Assembly (NCBI GenBank): GCA_947501105.1
Contig: CANMUP010000004.1
Span: forward strand, 124,001 to 188,000
Source of the DNA: an uncultured Flaviramulus sp.
Lineage (GTDB): Bacteria; Bacteroidota; Bacteroidia; Flavobacteriales; Flavobacteriaceae
DNA: 64,000 nucleotides
Direction: 5' to 3'
Part shown: in pieces, positions 18,982 through 28,682 of the stretch
Numbering within the stretch: the stretch's first letter is position 1
Layout: each line of letters starts with the position of its first letter
Position numbers and translations under genes: made by a program
The notes under the pieces: model-generated
Database searches by the model: none
Told to the model about the DNA's origin: nothing
Seen by the model: the letters and a program-made list of their open reading frames with translations, nothing else

Positions 18982-20272
18982 TTACCGATTCTAAAATAAT
19001 ATTAAACAATTCTTTATACCCAGACCATTGTTGATCATTACTAAAAGTATAATTATGAAACACAGGAATAAACTCTCCGTTTACTCGTTTTATTTCATTT
19101 ATAATTTGATTCATAACCTTCTTTTTATCTAATAATGATTGATTTTTTAACAAAGCAAAATCCATTAAATGATACGAGTGTATTTTTAAAGGTGTTTGTA
19201 TTTCATAATCTAAATCGTAAAACAAAAACGGTGTACACGAACCGGCTCTAAAACCAATATGGTTTACGTATCCCATAGTATAATCTTCTTCAATCTCTAG
19301 TTCTATAAGATTTCTATAAGTTTCAGGTAAATTAAGTTTTGAATACGATTGCTTTGAAGCTGTTAAAGAGGTGTTTATAATAGCCTCCATTTGTGTTTTT
19401 TCCTTCTTTAAAACAGATATGTTATCAATTGCGAAAAAGGAGGTTTTTAAACCAACAATGCAATAATCAGCAACTTGTTTTATAAGGGATATAAATTTCT
19501 TTTTATTTGCATTAATCCCTTTATCATAGGTAGAATACGATCCAATTAAAAAGAAGAATACGAATTTAAAACGACTTTGCTTTTGCTTATTTATTATATA
19601 TTTAAACGTATCGAATGGATCATGCTTTAAGCCAAAAATTACCATAAATCTGTCATATAAACTCTTAAGTTTTAATCGTAATAAATCTTTAATGGCACCA
19701 CCACATGTTCTAATAATTCCTTTTAATTTATAATTATAGGCACTAGGTACATCTATCACAGGTTTTATACTATATGTTCTTTCAGGAAAATTAAAGTCTG
19801 GGAAATGATTTTGCAATGCTTCTTTAAACTTAAATGCCCAAATATCTACTACAGGCTGGTGTAAAAAACCATGTTTAAATGCTACGCTTTCGGTTGCTAA
19901 AAAACGTCCAAACTCATCTCTTACTTGTGGTAAATATTCTTCGTATCTCGATAATAAATAAAATGATGATGCAAAAATATCAAATGGTATAGCACTTTTA
20001 TCTCCATTAAAAAAGAATCCTTTAGTCTCTCCCCAATTGTGCACATGTATTTCTACATCTGATAGGCCTTGCTCAAATAAAATGTCATGGCTCTTAATAA
20101 AAAACTCATTCCCTAGCTGTTGTCTAGTATACGACATTTTTAAACTATCGTGTGCAATAAACTCTTCTATTTTTGTAGTAAACGAGACCTTTACACCCAA
20201 TACCCTTGTGCATATATGCTTGAAAATATATTTTAATCTTGGTGATATTTTATGAGTATAAACTAAAAGCAT
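18971..20272 (-). CDS. Polysaccharide deacetylase-family protein (Bacteroidota long form)
   Basis: 433 residues. The N-terminal about 190 residues (LLVYTHKISPRLKYIFKHIC; FFNGDKSAIPFDIFASSFYL; LSRYEEYLPQVRDEFGRF) form the domain that precedes NodB-like deacetylases in Flavobacteriaceae. The C-terminal part holds a divergent (beta/alpha) region with IDVPSAYNYK and GFRAGSC near residues 340-345, which resembles the RxG motif of carbohydrate esterase 4. Some canonical metal ligands are not obvious, so catalysis is uncertain. It abuts radC. Confidence 0.8.
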   Translation of the reverse strand: MLLVYTHKISPRLKYIFKHICTRVLGVKVSFTTKIEEFIAHDSLKMSYTRQQLGNEFFIKSHDILFEQGLSDVEIHVHNWGETKGFFFNGDKSAIPFDIFASSFYLLSRYEEYLPQVRDEFGRFLATESVAFKHGFLHQPVVDIWAFKFKEALQNHFPDFNFPERTYSIKPVIDVPSAYNYKLKGIIRTCGGAIKDLLRLKLKSLYDRFMVIFGLKHDPFDTFKYIINKQKQSRFKFVFFFLIGSYSTYDKGINANKKKFISLIKQVADYCIVGLKTSFFAIDNISVLKKEKTQMEAIINTSLTASKQSYSKLNLPETYRNLIELEIEEDYTMGYVNHIGFRAGSCTPFLFYDLDYEIQTPLKIHSYHLMDFALLKNQSLLDKKKVMNQIINEIKRVNGEFIPVFHNYTFSNDQQWSGYKELFNIILESVNED

Positions 20273-20971
20273 TTACAATAAAGTTTCATCAGCAAAACTA
20301 AAGTATGCTTTTTCTGTTATAATTAAGTGATCTAACACTTTTATATCTAAACTTTGGGCAGCTATTTTTAATTTTTGAGTGATTTGTTTATCTGCTTCAC
20401 TAGGTTTTAAAGTTCCAGATGGGTGATTATGAGCTAAAATTAAACCTGTTGCTCCAACTTGTAGCGCATTTTTCAACACCAAACGTACATCAACCAAAGT
20501 ACCCGTAATACCACCTTTGCTTAATTGATTTTTTTGAATAATCTTATTAGAATTGTTCAAATAAATAATCCAAAACTCCTCGTGCTGTAATTCACCAATA
20601 ATAGGTTGCATTAGCTCAAAAACCGAGGCACTTGAAGTAATCTTATTTTTATGTAAAGCCTCTTCACTTCTGCGTCTTCTACCTAATTCTAAAGCAGCGG
20701 TAATGGTAATGGCTTTGGCTTCACCAATACCTTTAAACTCCATTAATTCTTTAATTGAGAGCTTTCCAAGTTCGCTTAAATTATTACCTACACTTGCCAA
20801 AATACGCTTACTTAAAGCCACAGCGCTTTCTTCTCTATTACCTGAACCAATTAAAATAGCAACTAACTCTGCATCACTTAAAGTGTCTTTACCTTTATAA
20901 AGTAATTTCTCACGAGGTTGATCGTCTTGTGCCCAATTTTTTATTGAAAACGATGATGGTTTTTCTTGCAT
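20273..20971 (-). CDS. radC: DNA repair protein RadC (JAB/MPN domain)
   Basis: 232 residues. The N-terminal helix-hairpin-helix region (LSIKELMEFKGIGEAKAITI) is followed by a JAMM metalloprotease-like domain with AHNHPSGTLKPSEAD (HxHPSG, then S and D), so the zinc ligands are complete. The historical DNA-repair role is disputed for the family. It ends one base before the deacetylase start. A TTG-N20-TATCTTTA promoter-like pair lies just upstream. Confidence 0.93.
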   Translation of the reverse strand: MQEKPSSFSIKNWAQDDQPREKLLYKGKDTLSDAELVAILIGSGNREESAVALSKRILASVGNNLSELGKLSIKELMEFKGIGEAKAITITAALELGRRRRSEEALHKNKITSSASVFELMQPIIGELQHEEFWIIYLNNSNKIIQKNQLSKGGITGTLVDVRLVLKNALQVGATGLILAHNHPSGTLKPSEADKQITQKLKIAAQSLDIKVLDHLIITEKAYFSFADETLL

Positions 20972-21006
20972 TGGTTAAAGATAAATATTGTAAATTTCAA
21001 GTGCAA
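20971..21006. promoter_or_regulatory. Overlapping divergent promoter-like boxes (radC / DUF1569)
   Basis: Minus strand: TTG (21004-21006), 20 bases, then TATCTTTA (20976-20983) toward radC. Plus strand: TTG (20971-20973), 17 bases, then TAAATTTC (20991-20998) toward DUF1569. Each -7 box differs from TAnnTTTG at the last base, so both are weak matches. Confidence 0.35.
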
Positions 21007-21011
21007 TTAAA

Positions 21012-21473
21012 ATGTCTAATATGAAATCATTATTTGAAACTGAAACCCAACAATTCATTTTAAAAAGAATAGAAGATTTAAACGAAAAAACACAGGCAAA
21101 CTGGGGCAAAATGGATGTTGCACAAATGCTAAAACATTGTCAAAAACCGCTAGAAGTTGCCAACGGAACTTTACATTTAAATACAAAAATTGGTTTTGCA
21201 AAAAAACTTATGTTTAAACTTTTTAAATCTGCCATGTATAATGATAAACCTTGGCAAAAAAACTTAGCAACTGTGCGAGAGTTTAGAATAACAGACCCTC
21301 AAGAGTTTGCAAGCCAAAAAGATAAATTAATACAAGTTATTAATGAGTTTTCCCAATTAAAAGAAAAAACCAATTGGCCTACACATCCGTTTTTTGGAGA
21401 CTTTACAACAGAGCAATGGGGTAAAATGCAATACAAACATTTAGATCACCATTTAACTCAATTTGGCGCTTAA
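21012..21473 (+). CDS. DUF1569 (DinB-like) protein
   Basis: 153 residues with the DUF1569 pattern: WGKMDVAQMLKHCQKPLEVA near the N-terminus, WPTHPFFGDFTTEQWGKMQY and KHLDHHLTQFG at the end. The conserved histidines suggest a DinB-like four-helix metal-binding fold; function unknown. An in-frame ATG four codons in (MKSLFETETQQF) is an equally good start. Five bases separate it from the PaiB-like gene, so they are probably cotranscribed. Confidence 0.85.
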   Translation: MSNMKSLFETETQQFILKRIEDLNEKTQANWGKMDVAQMLKHCQKPLEVANGTLHLNTKIGFAKKLMFKLFKSAMYNDKPWQKNLATVREFRITDPQEFASQKDKLIQVINEFSQLKEKTNWPTHPFFGDFTTEQWGKMQYKHLDHHLTQFGA

Positions 21474-21478
21474 CACTT

Positions 21479-22075
21479 ATGAATTACCCACCAAAACACC
21501 ATCAAGACTCGAACATTAATCACATGCTTGAAGTGATTAAAAAGTATCCTTTAGCTACTGTTATTTCAATAAAAAACAATGAACCTTTAGTAACGCATTT
21601 ACCATTAATTTATCGTGAAACAGATAAAAAACTAATAGGTCATATTGATGTTTACAATCCGCAAGCAGAGTTACTTAAAGACAATAACCCTGTAACTATT
21701 ATTTTTTCTGGGCCGCAGTGTTATATTTCTCCAAATGTTTATACAACCACACAATTACCAACTTGGAATTATATAAAAGTGCATTTAAAAGGCTCCGTAA
21801 TTGAAATAAATGATGAAAAAAAAGTAAAGCAAAGTTTAGTTGACATGGCTGATTTTCTTGAAGCTCCAGACCACAAATACAAACTTGAAATGGACAACCC
21901 AAGAATGCATGGCTTAATCAATTATATTAAAGGTTTCGAGATTGACATCACCTCTTGGGAAGGTAAATTCAAACTCTCTCAAGACAAAAAGAAAAGTGAT
22001 ATGGAGAATGCTAAAGATGAGCTTTTAAAGAAACACAACGAAAGTATAAATACTTTTTTGGACAAAATCTTCTAA
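21479..22075 (+). CDS. FMN-binding negative transcriptional regulator, PaiB-like
   Basis: 198 residues in the split-barrel flavin-binding fold. MNYPPKHHQDSN at the start, YPLATVISIKNNEPLVTHLP, GHIDVYNPQAEL, FSGPQCYISPNVY and QLPTWNYIKVHLKGSV match PaiB throughout. PaiB of Bacillus represses sporulation and protease genes, but in this lineage the physiological role is unknown. It follows the DUF1569 gene by five bases. Confidence 0.9.
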   Translation: MNYPPKHHQDSNINHMLEVIKKYPLATVISIKNNEPLVTHLPLIYRETDKKLIGHIDVYNPQAELLKDNNPVTIIFSGPQCYISPNVYTTTQLPTWNYIKVHLKGSVIEINDEKKVKQSLVDMADFLEAPDHKYKLEMDNPRMHGLINYIKGFEIDITSWEGKFKLSQDKKKSDMENAKDELLKKHNESINTFLDKIF

Positions 22076-22089
22076 TTAATAAAACTTCA

Positions 22090-22133
22090 TTTACTCCATC
22101 TGTATCTCATTTATACTATTTCTATACTATTTC
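22090..22133. repeat. Four phased 11-bp repeats upstream of the sulfatase cluster
   Basis: Two exact copies of TATACTATTTC (22112-22122 and 22123-22133) are preceded in the same 11-base register by TGTATCTCATT and TTTACTCCATC. An 11-base period is close to one helical turn, so this could be a repeated operator on one DNA face. It lies 131 bases before the first sulfatase start. Confidence 0.45.
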
Positions 22134-22263
22134 CTCCTTATACCAAGTAAAAAAAGTATCAAGAATAGTAGATAATTAAGTAGCTATTACGTGTATAAAT
22201 AAATAAATTACGACAACTAAAAGAATCTCTTAATTTATGATTCATTTAATAACTAATTTAATT

Positions 22264-23883
22264 ATGAAAAAGAGCCACTTAATTAGAAAAACAAGTTTAA
22301 AAACAACTTCTAGCATTTTCTTTTTTTTAATATTTCTGATACCCTTCACACAATCTTGTAAACAATCTAATAATGGTTCGGAAACAGAACAAAAACCAAA
22401 CATTATTTATGTTTTAGCAGACGATTTAGGCTACGGCGATATTTCGAGTTTTAATGAAAACGGAAAAATTAAAACACCTAACATCGATCAGTTAGCAAAC
22501 GAAGGCATCAAATTTACAGATGCGCATACTTCATCAGCAGTTTGTACACCTACACGATATGGTATTTTAACCGGAAGATATAATTGGAGAAGTACGCTAA
22601 AAAGTAGTGTGTTAACCGGGAAATCTAAAGCATTAATTCCAAATTCTAGAAGTACTGTAGCTTCTATGTTAAAAAAACAAGGGTACAATACAGCCTTTAT
22701 TGGTAAATGGCATTTAGGCTGGGACTGGGCTTTAAAGAATGTAGACAGCCTAGGCGGAAGCGGTTGGAATGCTAAAGATTTTGATAATATAGATTTTACT
22801 AAACCTATAAAAAATGGTCCAAATGATTTAGGGTTTACTTATGCTTACGGACATTCTGGCTCATTAGATATGGCGCCTTATGTGTATGTTGAAAATGGGC
22901 AAGTTACAGTAGTTCCAGATTCGATTACCGAAAATACAGGTAAATATTCATGGTGGCGAAAGGGACCAACATCTAAAGATTTTATACATGATGATGTAAC
23001 ACCTAATTTTTTCAGAAAATCTTTTAAATACATCAACGAAAAAGCAAAAGAAAAGGATCCTTTTTTCTTATATCTAGCACTACCGTCACCACATACACCT
23101 ATTTTACCTACTGAAAAATGGTTAGACAAAAGCGGTTTAAACCCATATGCAGATTTTATGATGATGATTGATGCTTACATGGGGCAACTTACCCAAACTT
23201 TAAAGCAAGCTGGTATTGAAGATAACACTATCGTTATTTTTACAAGTGATAATGGTTGCTCTCCCCAAGCAGATTATAACATTTTGAAAGAAAAAAATCA
23301 TAATCCAAGTTACATATATCGCGGTCATAAGGCTGATATTTTTGAGGGTGGACACCGCGTACCTTTTATAGTTAAATGGCCAAATATGGTAAAACAAGGA
23401 CTCACATCCAAAGAAACTATTTGTACAACAGATTTTATGGCAACTTGCGCCGAAATTTCTGGACACAAACTTTTAGATAATGAAGCTGAAGACAGCTACA
23501 GTTTAATGCCAATACTCAATCAAAATAAACTTAATAAACCATTTAGAGAAGCCACCGTACATCATTCCATTAATGGGAGTTTTGCAATTAGAAAAAATGA
23601 ATGGAAGCTTATTATGTGTGCTGGCTCTGGTGGTTGGAGTTTCCCAAGACCAGGTAATAAAACAGCTATTGATTCTTTACCAAAATATCAGCTTTATAAT
23701 TTAAAAGATGACCCAAGCGAAGCTAATAACCTAATAGCTTCAAACACCGATAAAGTTGAAGAATTAAAAGCATTGCTTACCAAATATATAGTTGAAGGTA
23801 GAAGCACACCTGGTGAATCTCAAAAAAATGATGCTATTGAACATGAATGGAAACAGATAAAATTTATAAATACTGATTTATAA
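22264..23883 (+). CDS. S1-family sulfatase (lipoprotein) 1
   Basis: Formylglycine-dependent sulfatase. The core motif CTPTRYGILTG holds the Cys (residue 94 from this start) that becomes formylglycine. Metal ligands are in NIIYVLADDLGYGD and FTSDNGCSP; GKWHLGWDW supplies the Lys/His pair. The start at 22264 (MKKSHLIRK) is preferred over the in-frame ATG at 22237 because it leads into a lipoprotein signal ending TQSC. First of four tandem sulfatases. Substrate unknown, but four together suggest an algal sulfated polysaccharide. Confidence 0.92.
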   Translation: MKKSHLIRKTSLKTTSSIFFFLIFLIPFTQSCKQSNNGSETEQKPNIIYVLADDLGYGDISSFNENGKIKTPNIDQLANEGIKFTDAHTSSAVCTPTRYGILTGRYNWRSTLKSSVLTGKSKALIPNSRSTVASMLKKQGYNTAFIGKWHLGWDWALKNVDSLGGSGWNAKDFDNIDFTKPIKNGPNDLGFTYAYGHSGSLDMAPYVYVENGQVTVVPDSITENTGKYSWWRKGPTSKDFIHDDVTPNFFRKSFKYINEKAKEKDPFFLYLALPSPHTPILPTEKWLDKSGLNPYADFMMMIDAYMGQLTQTLKQAGIEDNTIVIFTSDNGCSPQADYNILKEKNHNPSYIYRGHKADIFEGGHRVPFIVKWPNMVKQGLTSKETICTTDFMATCAEISGHKLLDNEAEDSYSLMPILNQNKLNKPFREATVHHSINGSFAIRKNEWKLIMCAGSGGWSFPRPGNKTAIDSLPKYQLYNLKDDPSEANNLIASNTDKVEELKALLTKYIVEGRSTPGESQKNDAIEHEWKQIKFINTDL

Positions 23884-23937
23884 ATATAATACAGATAATA
23901 CTCTTTAAAAGTAATTATTAAAATAAAAGAGTAAAAA

Positions 23938-25443
23938 ATGAAAAAACCAACTTTAAGAATAGGGACTCTAATTCTAATTATAAGTGCAAGCACAATTGTG
24001 TGGGCTCAAAAAAACAAAACACCCAATATTATTTTCTTCTTTACCGATGATCAAGCTTATGACACCCAAAAAGCTTACAGTAATCCAAACACCAAAACAC
24101 CCAACATGGATAAATTGGTAGATAAGGGTACTGTATTTTATAGACATTATAACACTACAGCTATCTGTATGGCAAGTAGAGCAAATGTTATAACTGGCCA
24201 ATATGAATACAAAACAGGTTGTAACTTTAATCGAGGACCTTTAGGAACGAAGCAATGGTCTACCTCCTATCCAATTTTATTGCGACAAGCTGGTTATCGT
24301 GTGGGTTTTGGTGGAAAATTTGGTTTTGCAATATCAGATGATGGCTCCAAAACTGAAAATAAGGAAGGAGAAATTGCCCGACACGATTTTGATTTTTGGG
24401 TTGGTGGTCCTGGTCAAACATCATATGTTACATCGCAAAATAAAACTTTAGCCAAATACGCCGAAAAGTATCCTCATAGTACACGTGCTTATGGAGCTGC
24501 CACCATAGACTTTATTAGGGAATCAACAAACAAAAACAAACCGTTTTGTATGAGTGTTTTTTTTAAAGCACCTCACAGACCTGTTAAACCAGATCCTATA
24601 TTCGATAATATTTATAAGGATACTGATTTTAGAAAGCTTCCTAATTATGGAAGAAAAGCAGGAGAACATCTGGCACCACAATCTAGAATGGGGAGGCAAT
24701 ATCCACGGTTTTTTCAATGGGGCTATGACAAAGAGGAATCGTATCAAAATGCCTTGCGCAAATACAATCAACTCATTTATGGTGTTGATTATGCCATTGG
24801 GATGGTTTTAGAAGAGCTTAAAAGGTTAAAAATAGATAATAATACAGTTATTATCTTATCCTCAGACAATGGTTACTTTAATGGTTCTCATGGATTGGGT
24901 TCAAAGGTACTTCCTTATGAAGAAGGCTCTCGTGTTCCGCTGATTATTGTTGATCCTCGTATAAAAAATGATAAAAAAATCAAAAAAACATATGCTTTGT
25001 CTGGCAATGTGGATATAGCTGCTACCATATTGGATGTTGCAGATATTAAAATCCCTTCTATTTATGATGGAAAAAGCCTTCTTCCAATATTAAATAAACC
25101 TAACAAGCAGGTTAGAAAATCCTTACCTATTATTCAAGTTTGGGGACCGAAAGAAACACACTGCCTAACGGTAATGGATGAAGAGTATAAATACATTTAT
25201 TGGTATTTTCAAAATGAGGATGAAAAAATATTTGCCAACGAAGAATTGTTCAATATTAAAGACGACCCTTATGAAATGGTAAATCTTGTGGTACAGTCCG
25301 ATTACAACCTTCAACTAACTAAAATGAGAATATTGTATGATAAGCAATTGAAACATTGGAAAAAAGAGGGTGTGAAACGTAATGGGTACGAAAAATATGT
25401 AGTACTATTTGATAGAAATATAAAATGGGATCAAAAAAAATAG
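23938..25443 (+). CDS. S1-family sulfatase 2 (periplasmic type)
   Basis: Signal peptide to about residue 24 (STIVWAQ), with no lipobox, unlike the other three. The active-site motif is CMASRANVITG (Cys78), a CxAxR variant with Ala-Ser in place of Pro-Ser/Thr. Other landmarks are IIFFFTDDQAYDT, FCMSVFFKAPHRP and ILSSDNGYFNGSHGLG. These features place it in a different S1 subfamily from its neighbours, closer to choline- or iduronate-sulfatase-like enzymes. It begins 54 bases after sulfatase 1. Confidence 0.92.
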   Translation: MKKPTLRIGTLILIISASTIVWAQKNKTPNIIFFFTDDQAYDTQKAYSNPNTKTPNMDKLVDKGTVFYRHYNTTAICMASRANVITGQYEYKTGCNFNRGPLGTKQWSTSYPILLRQAGYRVGFGGKFGFAISDDGSKTENKEGEIARHDFDFWVGGPGQTSYVTSQNKTLAKYAEKYPHSTRAYGAATIDFIRESTNKNKPFCMSVFFKAPHRPVKPDPIFDNIYKDTDFRKLPNYGRKAGEHLAPQSRMGRQYPRFFQWGYDKEESYQNALRKYNQLIYGVDYAIGMVLEELKRLKIDNNTVIILSSDNGYFNGSHGLGSKVLPYEEGSRVPLIIVDPRIKNDKKIKKTYALSGNVDIAATILDVADIKIPSIYDGKSLLPILNKPNKQVRKSLPIIQVWGPKETHCLTVMDEEYKYIYWYFQNEDEKIFANEELFNIKDDPYEMVNLVVQSDYNLQLTKMRILYDKQLKHWKKEGVKRNGYEKYVVLFDRNIKWDQKK

Positions 25444-25561
25444 AAACGCATTAGCTAATTCAAGTAAACTTATGAAACATCCATAATTAAATCTTGATAT
25501 CCAAGGAATGATTCAATAGTTACTAACTCTGACCAGTAAAAAACAACAAAATTTTAACCAA

Positions 25562-27121
25562 ATGAAATCAATATCACAAATGTATAACATCAATATAATT
25601 TCTTATTCTTCACTATTATTCGCTTTGTTGTCTTTGTATTCATGCAAAGATAAATCATCACAACAATTAGCATCACTAAATAAGCCTAATGTAATTATTG
25701 TGATGACAGACGATCAAGGTTACGCAGATATCTCCGCTCATGGGAGTCCTGATGTTTCAACACCTAATATGGATCTATTAAGATCTCAAGGTATTAGCTT
25801 AGAAGATTTTCAAGTTAGTCCAACTTGTGCTCCAACTAGATCAGCTATAATGACAGGAAGGCATCCTTTTAAAAATGGAATTACACATACCATTTTAGAA
25901 AGAGAACGTATGGCATTGGGAATAACAACATTACCTCAAGTTTTAAAAAGAGGCGGATACTCAAGTGGAATATTTGGAAAATGGCATTTAGGCGATGAGC
26001 AAGAATATCAACCAGACAGTCGTGGATTTGACGAAGTGTTTATTCACGGCGCAGGCGGAATTGGGCAAGCTTATGCGGGCTCATGTGCTGATGTTCCTAA
26101 CAATAAATATTTTAACCCAGTTATTAAACATAATGGCACGTTTGTTAAAACGAAAGGGTATTGTACTGATATTTTTTTTACACAAGCTATGTCATGGATA
26201 AAAAACGAATCAAGAGATGCTAAGCCCTTTTTTGCTTATATAGCAACAAATGCTCCACACGGTCCTTTTATAGCTCCAGAAAACTATAAAAAGAAGTTTA
26301 TTGAACAAGGTTACCCTGAAAAAGCTCAAGGATTCTATGGTATGATTGAAAACATAGATGATAATTTAGGGAGGTTAATCCAAAAACTTGATTCATGGGG
26401 AATTGCTGACAATACCGTTTTAATATTTATGTCAGATAATGGGAAAACATACGGTGGGCAAAACAATGTACATGGAAAAACATACAATGCTGGAATGAAA
26501 GGATTTAAAGGTAGTGTTCATGAGGGAGGAACAAGAGTACCTTTCTTTATAAGATGGCCAAGTCAATTTAATCCAGGTAAAAAGGTAGACGCTTTACTCA
26601 ATCATTATGATATTTTACCAACACTTGCTGATATTGCTGGAATTGATATTTCAGATGTATCAAATATGGATGGACAAAGTTTTCTTCCTTATTTAAAAAG
26701 TGAAACTCATAAAACTGACGATCGATATCGGTTTTTTCATGGAGGAAGATGGCCCTTAAACCCAGAAAACACATCTAATCAAGAAGGAAGTGAACATTGG
26801 GTTGGAACACTCGAAAGCTCAAACCCTGATAATTCCATTTACAAAAACTGTGCAGTAAGAAATGAGCGTTACCGCTATATAAATAATAAAGAATTGTACG
26901 ATGTTATCAATGACCCTGGGCAAACTCAAAATATAGCTCCAAATAAGCCAGAAGTTGTTGCTCAAATGAAGAAAGTTTATAATAACTGGTGGAATAACAC
27001 TAGGCAATATTTGGTTAACGAAAATGTCCCTTTAGCCAAGGAAAAACCTTTTTGGATAGAATATAATAATCAAAAAGAATTAGATGATATCAAAGATTGG
27101 GTAAAACCTAATTTAGATTAA
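25562..27121 (+). CDS. S1-family sulfatase (lipoprotein) 3
   Basis: Lipoprotein signal with LYSC (Cys28). Active site CAPTRSAIMTG (Cys89). Metal-binding strands VIIVMTDDQGYADI and LIFMSDNGKTYGG; GIFGKWHLGDEQEY carries the Lys/His pair. KGSVHEGGTRVPFFIRWP is the standard C-terminal landmark of arylsulfatase-like S1 members. 519 residues. A 118-base gap separates it from sulfatase 2, so an internal promoter is possible, though no clear TAnnTTTG was found. Confidence 0.92.
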   Translation: MKSISQMYNINIISYSSLLFALLSLYSCKDKSSQQLASLNKPNVIIVMTDDQGYADISAHGSPDVSTPNMDLLRSQGISLEDFQVSPTCAPTRSAIMTGRHPFKNGITHTILERERMALGITTLPQVLKRGGYSSGIFGKWHLGDEQEYQPDSRGFDEVFIHGAGGIGQAYAGSCADVPNNKYFNPVIKHNGTFVKTKGYCTDIFFTQAMSWIKNESRDAKPFFAYIATNAPHGPFIAPENYKKKFIEQGYPEKAQGFYGMIENIDDNLGRLIQKLDSWGIADNTVLIFMSDNGKTYGGQNNVHGKTYNAGMKGFKGSVHEGGTRVPFFIRWPSQFNPGKKVDALLNHYDILPTLADIAGIDISDVSNMDGQSFLPYLKSETHKTDDRYRFFHGGRWPLNPENTSNQEGSEHWVGTLESSNPDNSIYKNCAVRNERYRYINNKELYDVINDPGQTQNIAPNKPEVVAQMKKVYNNWWNNTRQYLVNENVPLAKEKPFWIEYNNQKELDDIKDWVKPNLD

Positions 27122-27152
27122 ATCATAAGAGACTACAAGTTAATACCTCCAA

Positions 27153-28490
27153 ATGAAAAAAATAATACTTCTTATTAGCCTTGTTTTTGTACTATCCTGT
27201 ATTAAAAAAGAAGACACTCCAAATTCACACCCAAATATAGTGTTAATCATGGCTGATGATTTGGGCTATGGAGACATTTCAACATATGGAAATTCAACTA
27301 TTCATACACCAAATTTAGATTTTTTAGCTACAGAAGGTGTCAAGTTTACAGATTTTCATTCTAACGGAGCAGTTTGCAGCCCTACACGAGCAGCTTTAAT
27401 GACAGGCAAATATCAACAACGCACAGGTGTTGAAGGTGTTATTACTGCAAAAAGCCATAGAAATGTTGGTTTAAATTTAAATGAAGTTACTCTAGCTGAA
27501 GAATTAAAAAAACACGGTTATAACTGCGGTATGTTTGGGAAATGGCATTTAGGGTACTCCAAAGAATACAATCCTACATTTCAAGGTTTTGATGAATATA
27601 CAGGGTTCGTAAGTGGAAATATTGATTATCATGCTCATATTGACCAAGAAGGTTACCTTGACTGGTGGAAAGGCGCTAAAATTGAAAATGAAGAGGGATA
27701 TACAACCGATTTGATAACACAATATGGAGTAAAATATATCGAAAATAATAATCCTAAAAATACAGATAAACCATTTTTTCTTTATTTACCGCATGAAGCT
27801 CCTCATGGACCTTACCAAAGACGTATTGATAGCATCCTACGAAAGGTTGGCAAGGCAGGAACAAAAACTATAGACAAGAATAACATTTCATCAATATATA
27901 AAGAAATGGTAGAAGTAATGGATGAGGGAATAGGTGAAATAATCCAGATACTTAAAAAAACTGAGCAGTATGAAAACACTATAGTTATTTTTATATCTGA
28001 TAATGGAGCTAATCGTTTTGGCAGTAATGGTAAACTAAGAGGCCATAAAGGCAGTGTTTATGAAGGTGGAAGTCGTGTTCCTGCTATTTTTAGTTATCCC
28101 GATAAAGTAAAAAAAGGAATGATTAATAAGCAAATTATTCTCACTATGGACTTATTGCCTACGTTTTTAGATTTTATTGACCAAAAGCCAAGTTCAACCC
28201 ACATTGATGGAATTAGTATTAAAGAAAATTTAATACACCAAACCAAACTACCTGAAAGAGATCTTTTTTTCGCTTATGGTAATAATAGCTTTGTTAGAAG
28301 TGGAGATTGGAAATTAGTTTATAAAAAGAATAAGAATGATGATAAAATTGAACTCTACAATTTATCTAATGATTTACAAGAAATAAATGATGTTAAATTA
28401 ACTAACCCAGATTTAACTAACAAACTCTCAAACAAACTCCAACTATGGAAAAAAGAGGTTAAAGCGGGAGTGAGTTTAGTATCGAAGTAA
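27153..28490 (+). CDS. S1-family sulfatase (lipoprotein) 4
   Basis: Lipoprotein signal with VLSC (Cys16). Active site CSPTRAALMTG (Cys75), the canonical CxPxR. Other landmarks are IVLIMADDLGYGDIS, GMFGKWHLGY, LYLPHEAPHGP, IFISDNGANRFG and GHKGSVYEGGSRVPAIF. At 445 residues it is the shortest of the four and lacks a long C-terminal extension. It starts 31 bases after sulfatase 3. Downstream is an unrelated cassette-like module. Confidence 0.93.
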   Translation: MKKIILLISLVFVLSCIKKEDTPNSHPNIVLIMADDLGYGDISTYGNSTIHTPNLDFLATEGVKFTDFHSNGAVCSPTRAALMTGKYQQRTGVEGVITAKSHRNVGLNLNEVTLAEELKKHGYNCGMFGKWHLGYSKEYNPTFQGFDEYTGFVSGNIDYHAHIDQEGYLDWWKGAKIENEEGYTTDLITQYGVKYIENNNPKNTDKPFFLYLPHEAPHGPYQRRIDSILRKVGKAGTKTIDKNNISSIYKEMVEVMDEGIGEIIQILKKTEQYENTIVIFISDNGANRFGSNGKLRGHKGSVYEGGSRVPAIFSYPDKVKKGMINKQIILTMDLLPTFLDFIDQKPSSTHIDGISIKENLIHQTKLPERDLFFAYGNNSFVRSGDWKLVYKKNKNDDKIELYNLSNDLQEINDVKLTNPDLTNKLSNKLQLWKKEVKAGVSLVSK

Positions 28491-28591
28491 CAACTTATAG
28501 TTGAAATTATTCAACAAAATGTCAAATGAAAAAATATTAAAGAAGAATGAAAATTAGCTTACTAGACTTTGTCAGAAAATTTAGCTAACTT

Positions 28592-28660
28592 CGTTTAACG
28601 TCGGATATAAGTCACATGTGCTGAATTTATTTCAGTATTAAAACGACGCATATCCGTAAA
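28592..28660 (+). repeat. attC-like hairpin element E1
   Basis: Starts CGTTTAACG (28592-28600), containing GTTTAAC (form RYYYAAC). An outer stem CGGATAT (28602-28608) pairs with ATATCCG (28650-28656), and an apical hairpin CTGAA/TTCAG lies at 28621-28635. Its 5' part (TTTAACGTCGGATATAAGT) aligns with element E2 at 29929. It lies 23 bases before the ORF at 28683. Confidence 0.5.
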
Positions 28661-28682
28661 AAACATTGGAAAATATTAAAAC

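Noticed and set aside
3610-28490. SusC/SusD and the sulfatases as one polysaccharide utilisation locus
   Set aside because: They are about 14 kb apart, with rlmB, rarA, radC and other housekeeping genes on both strands between.
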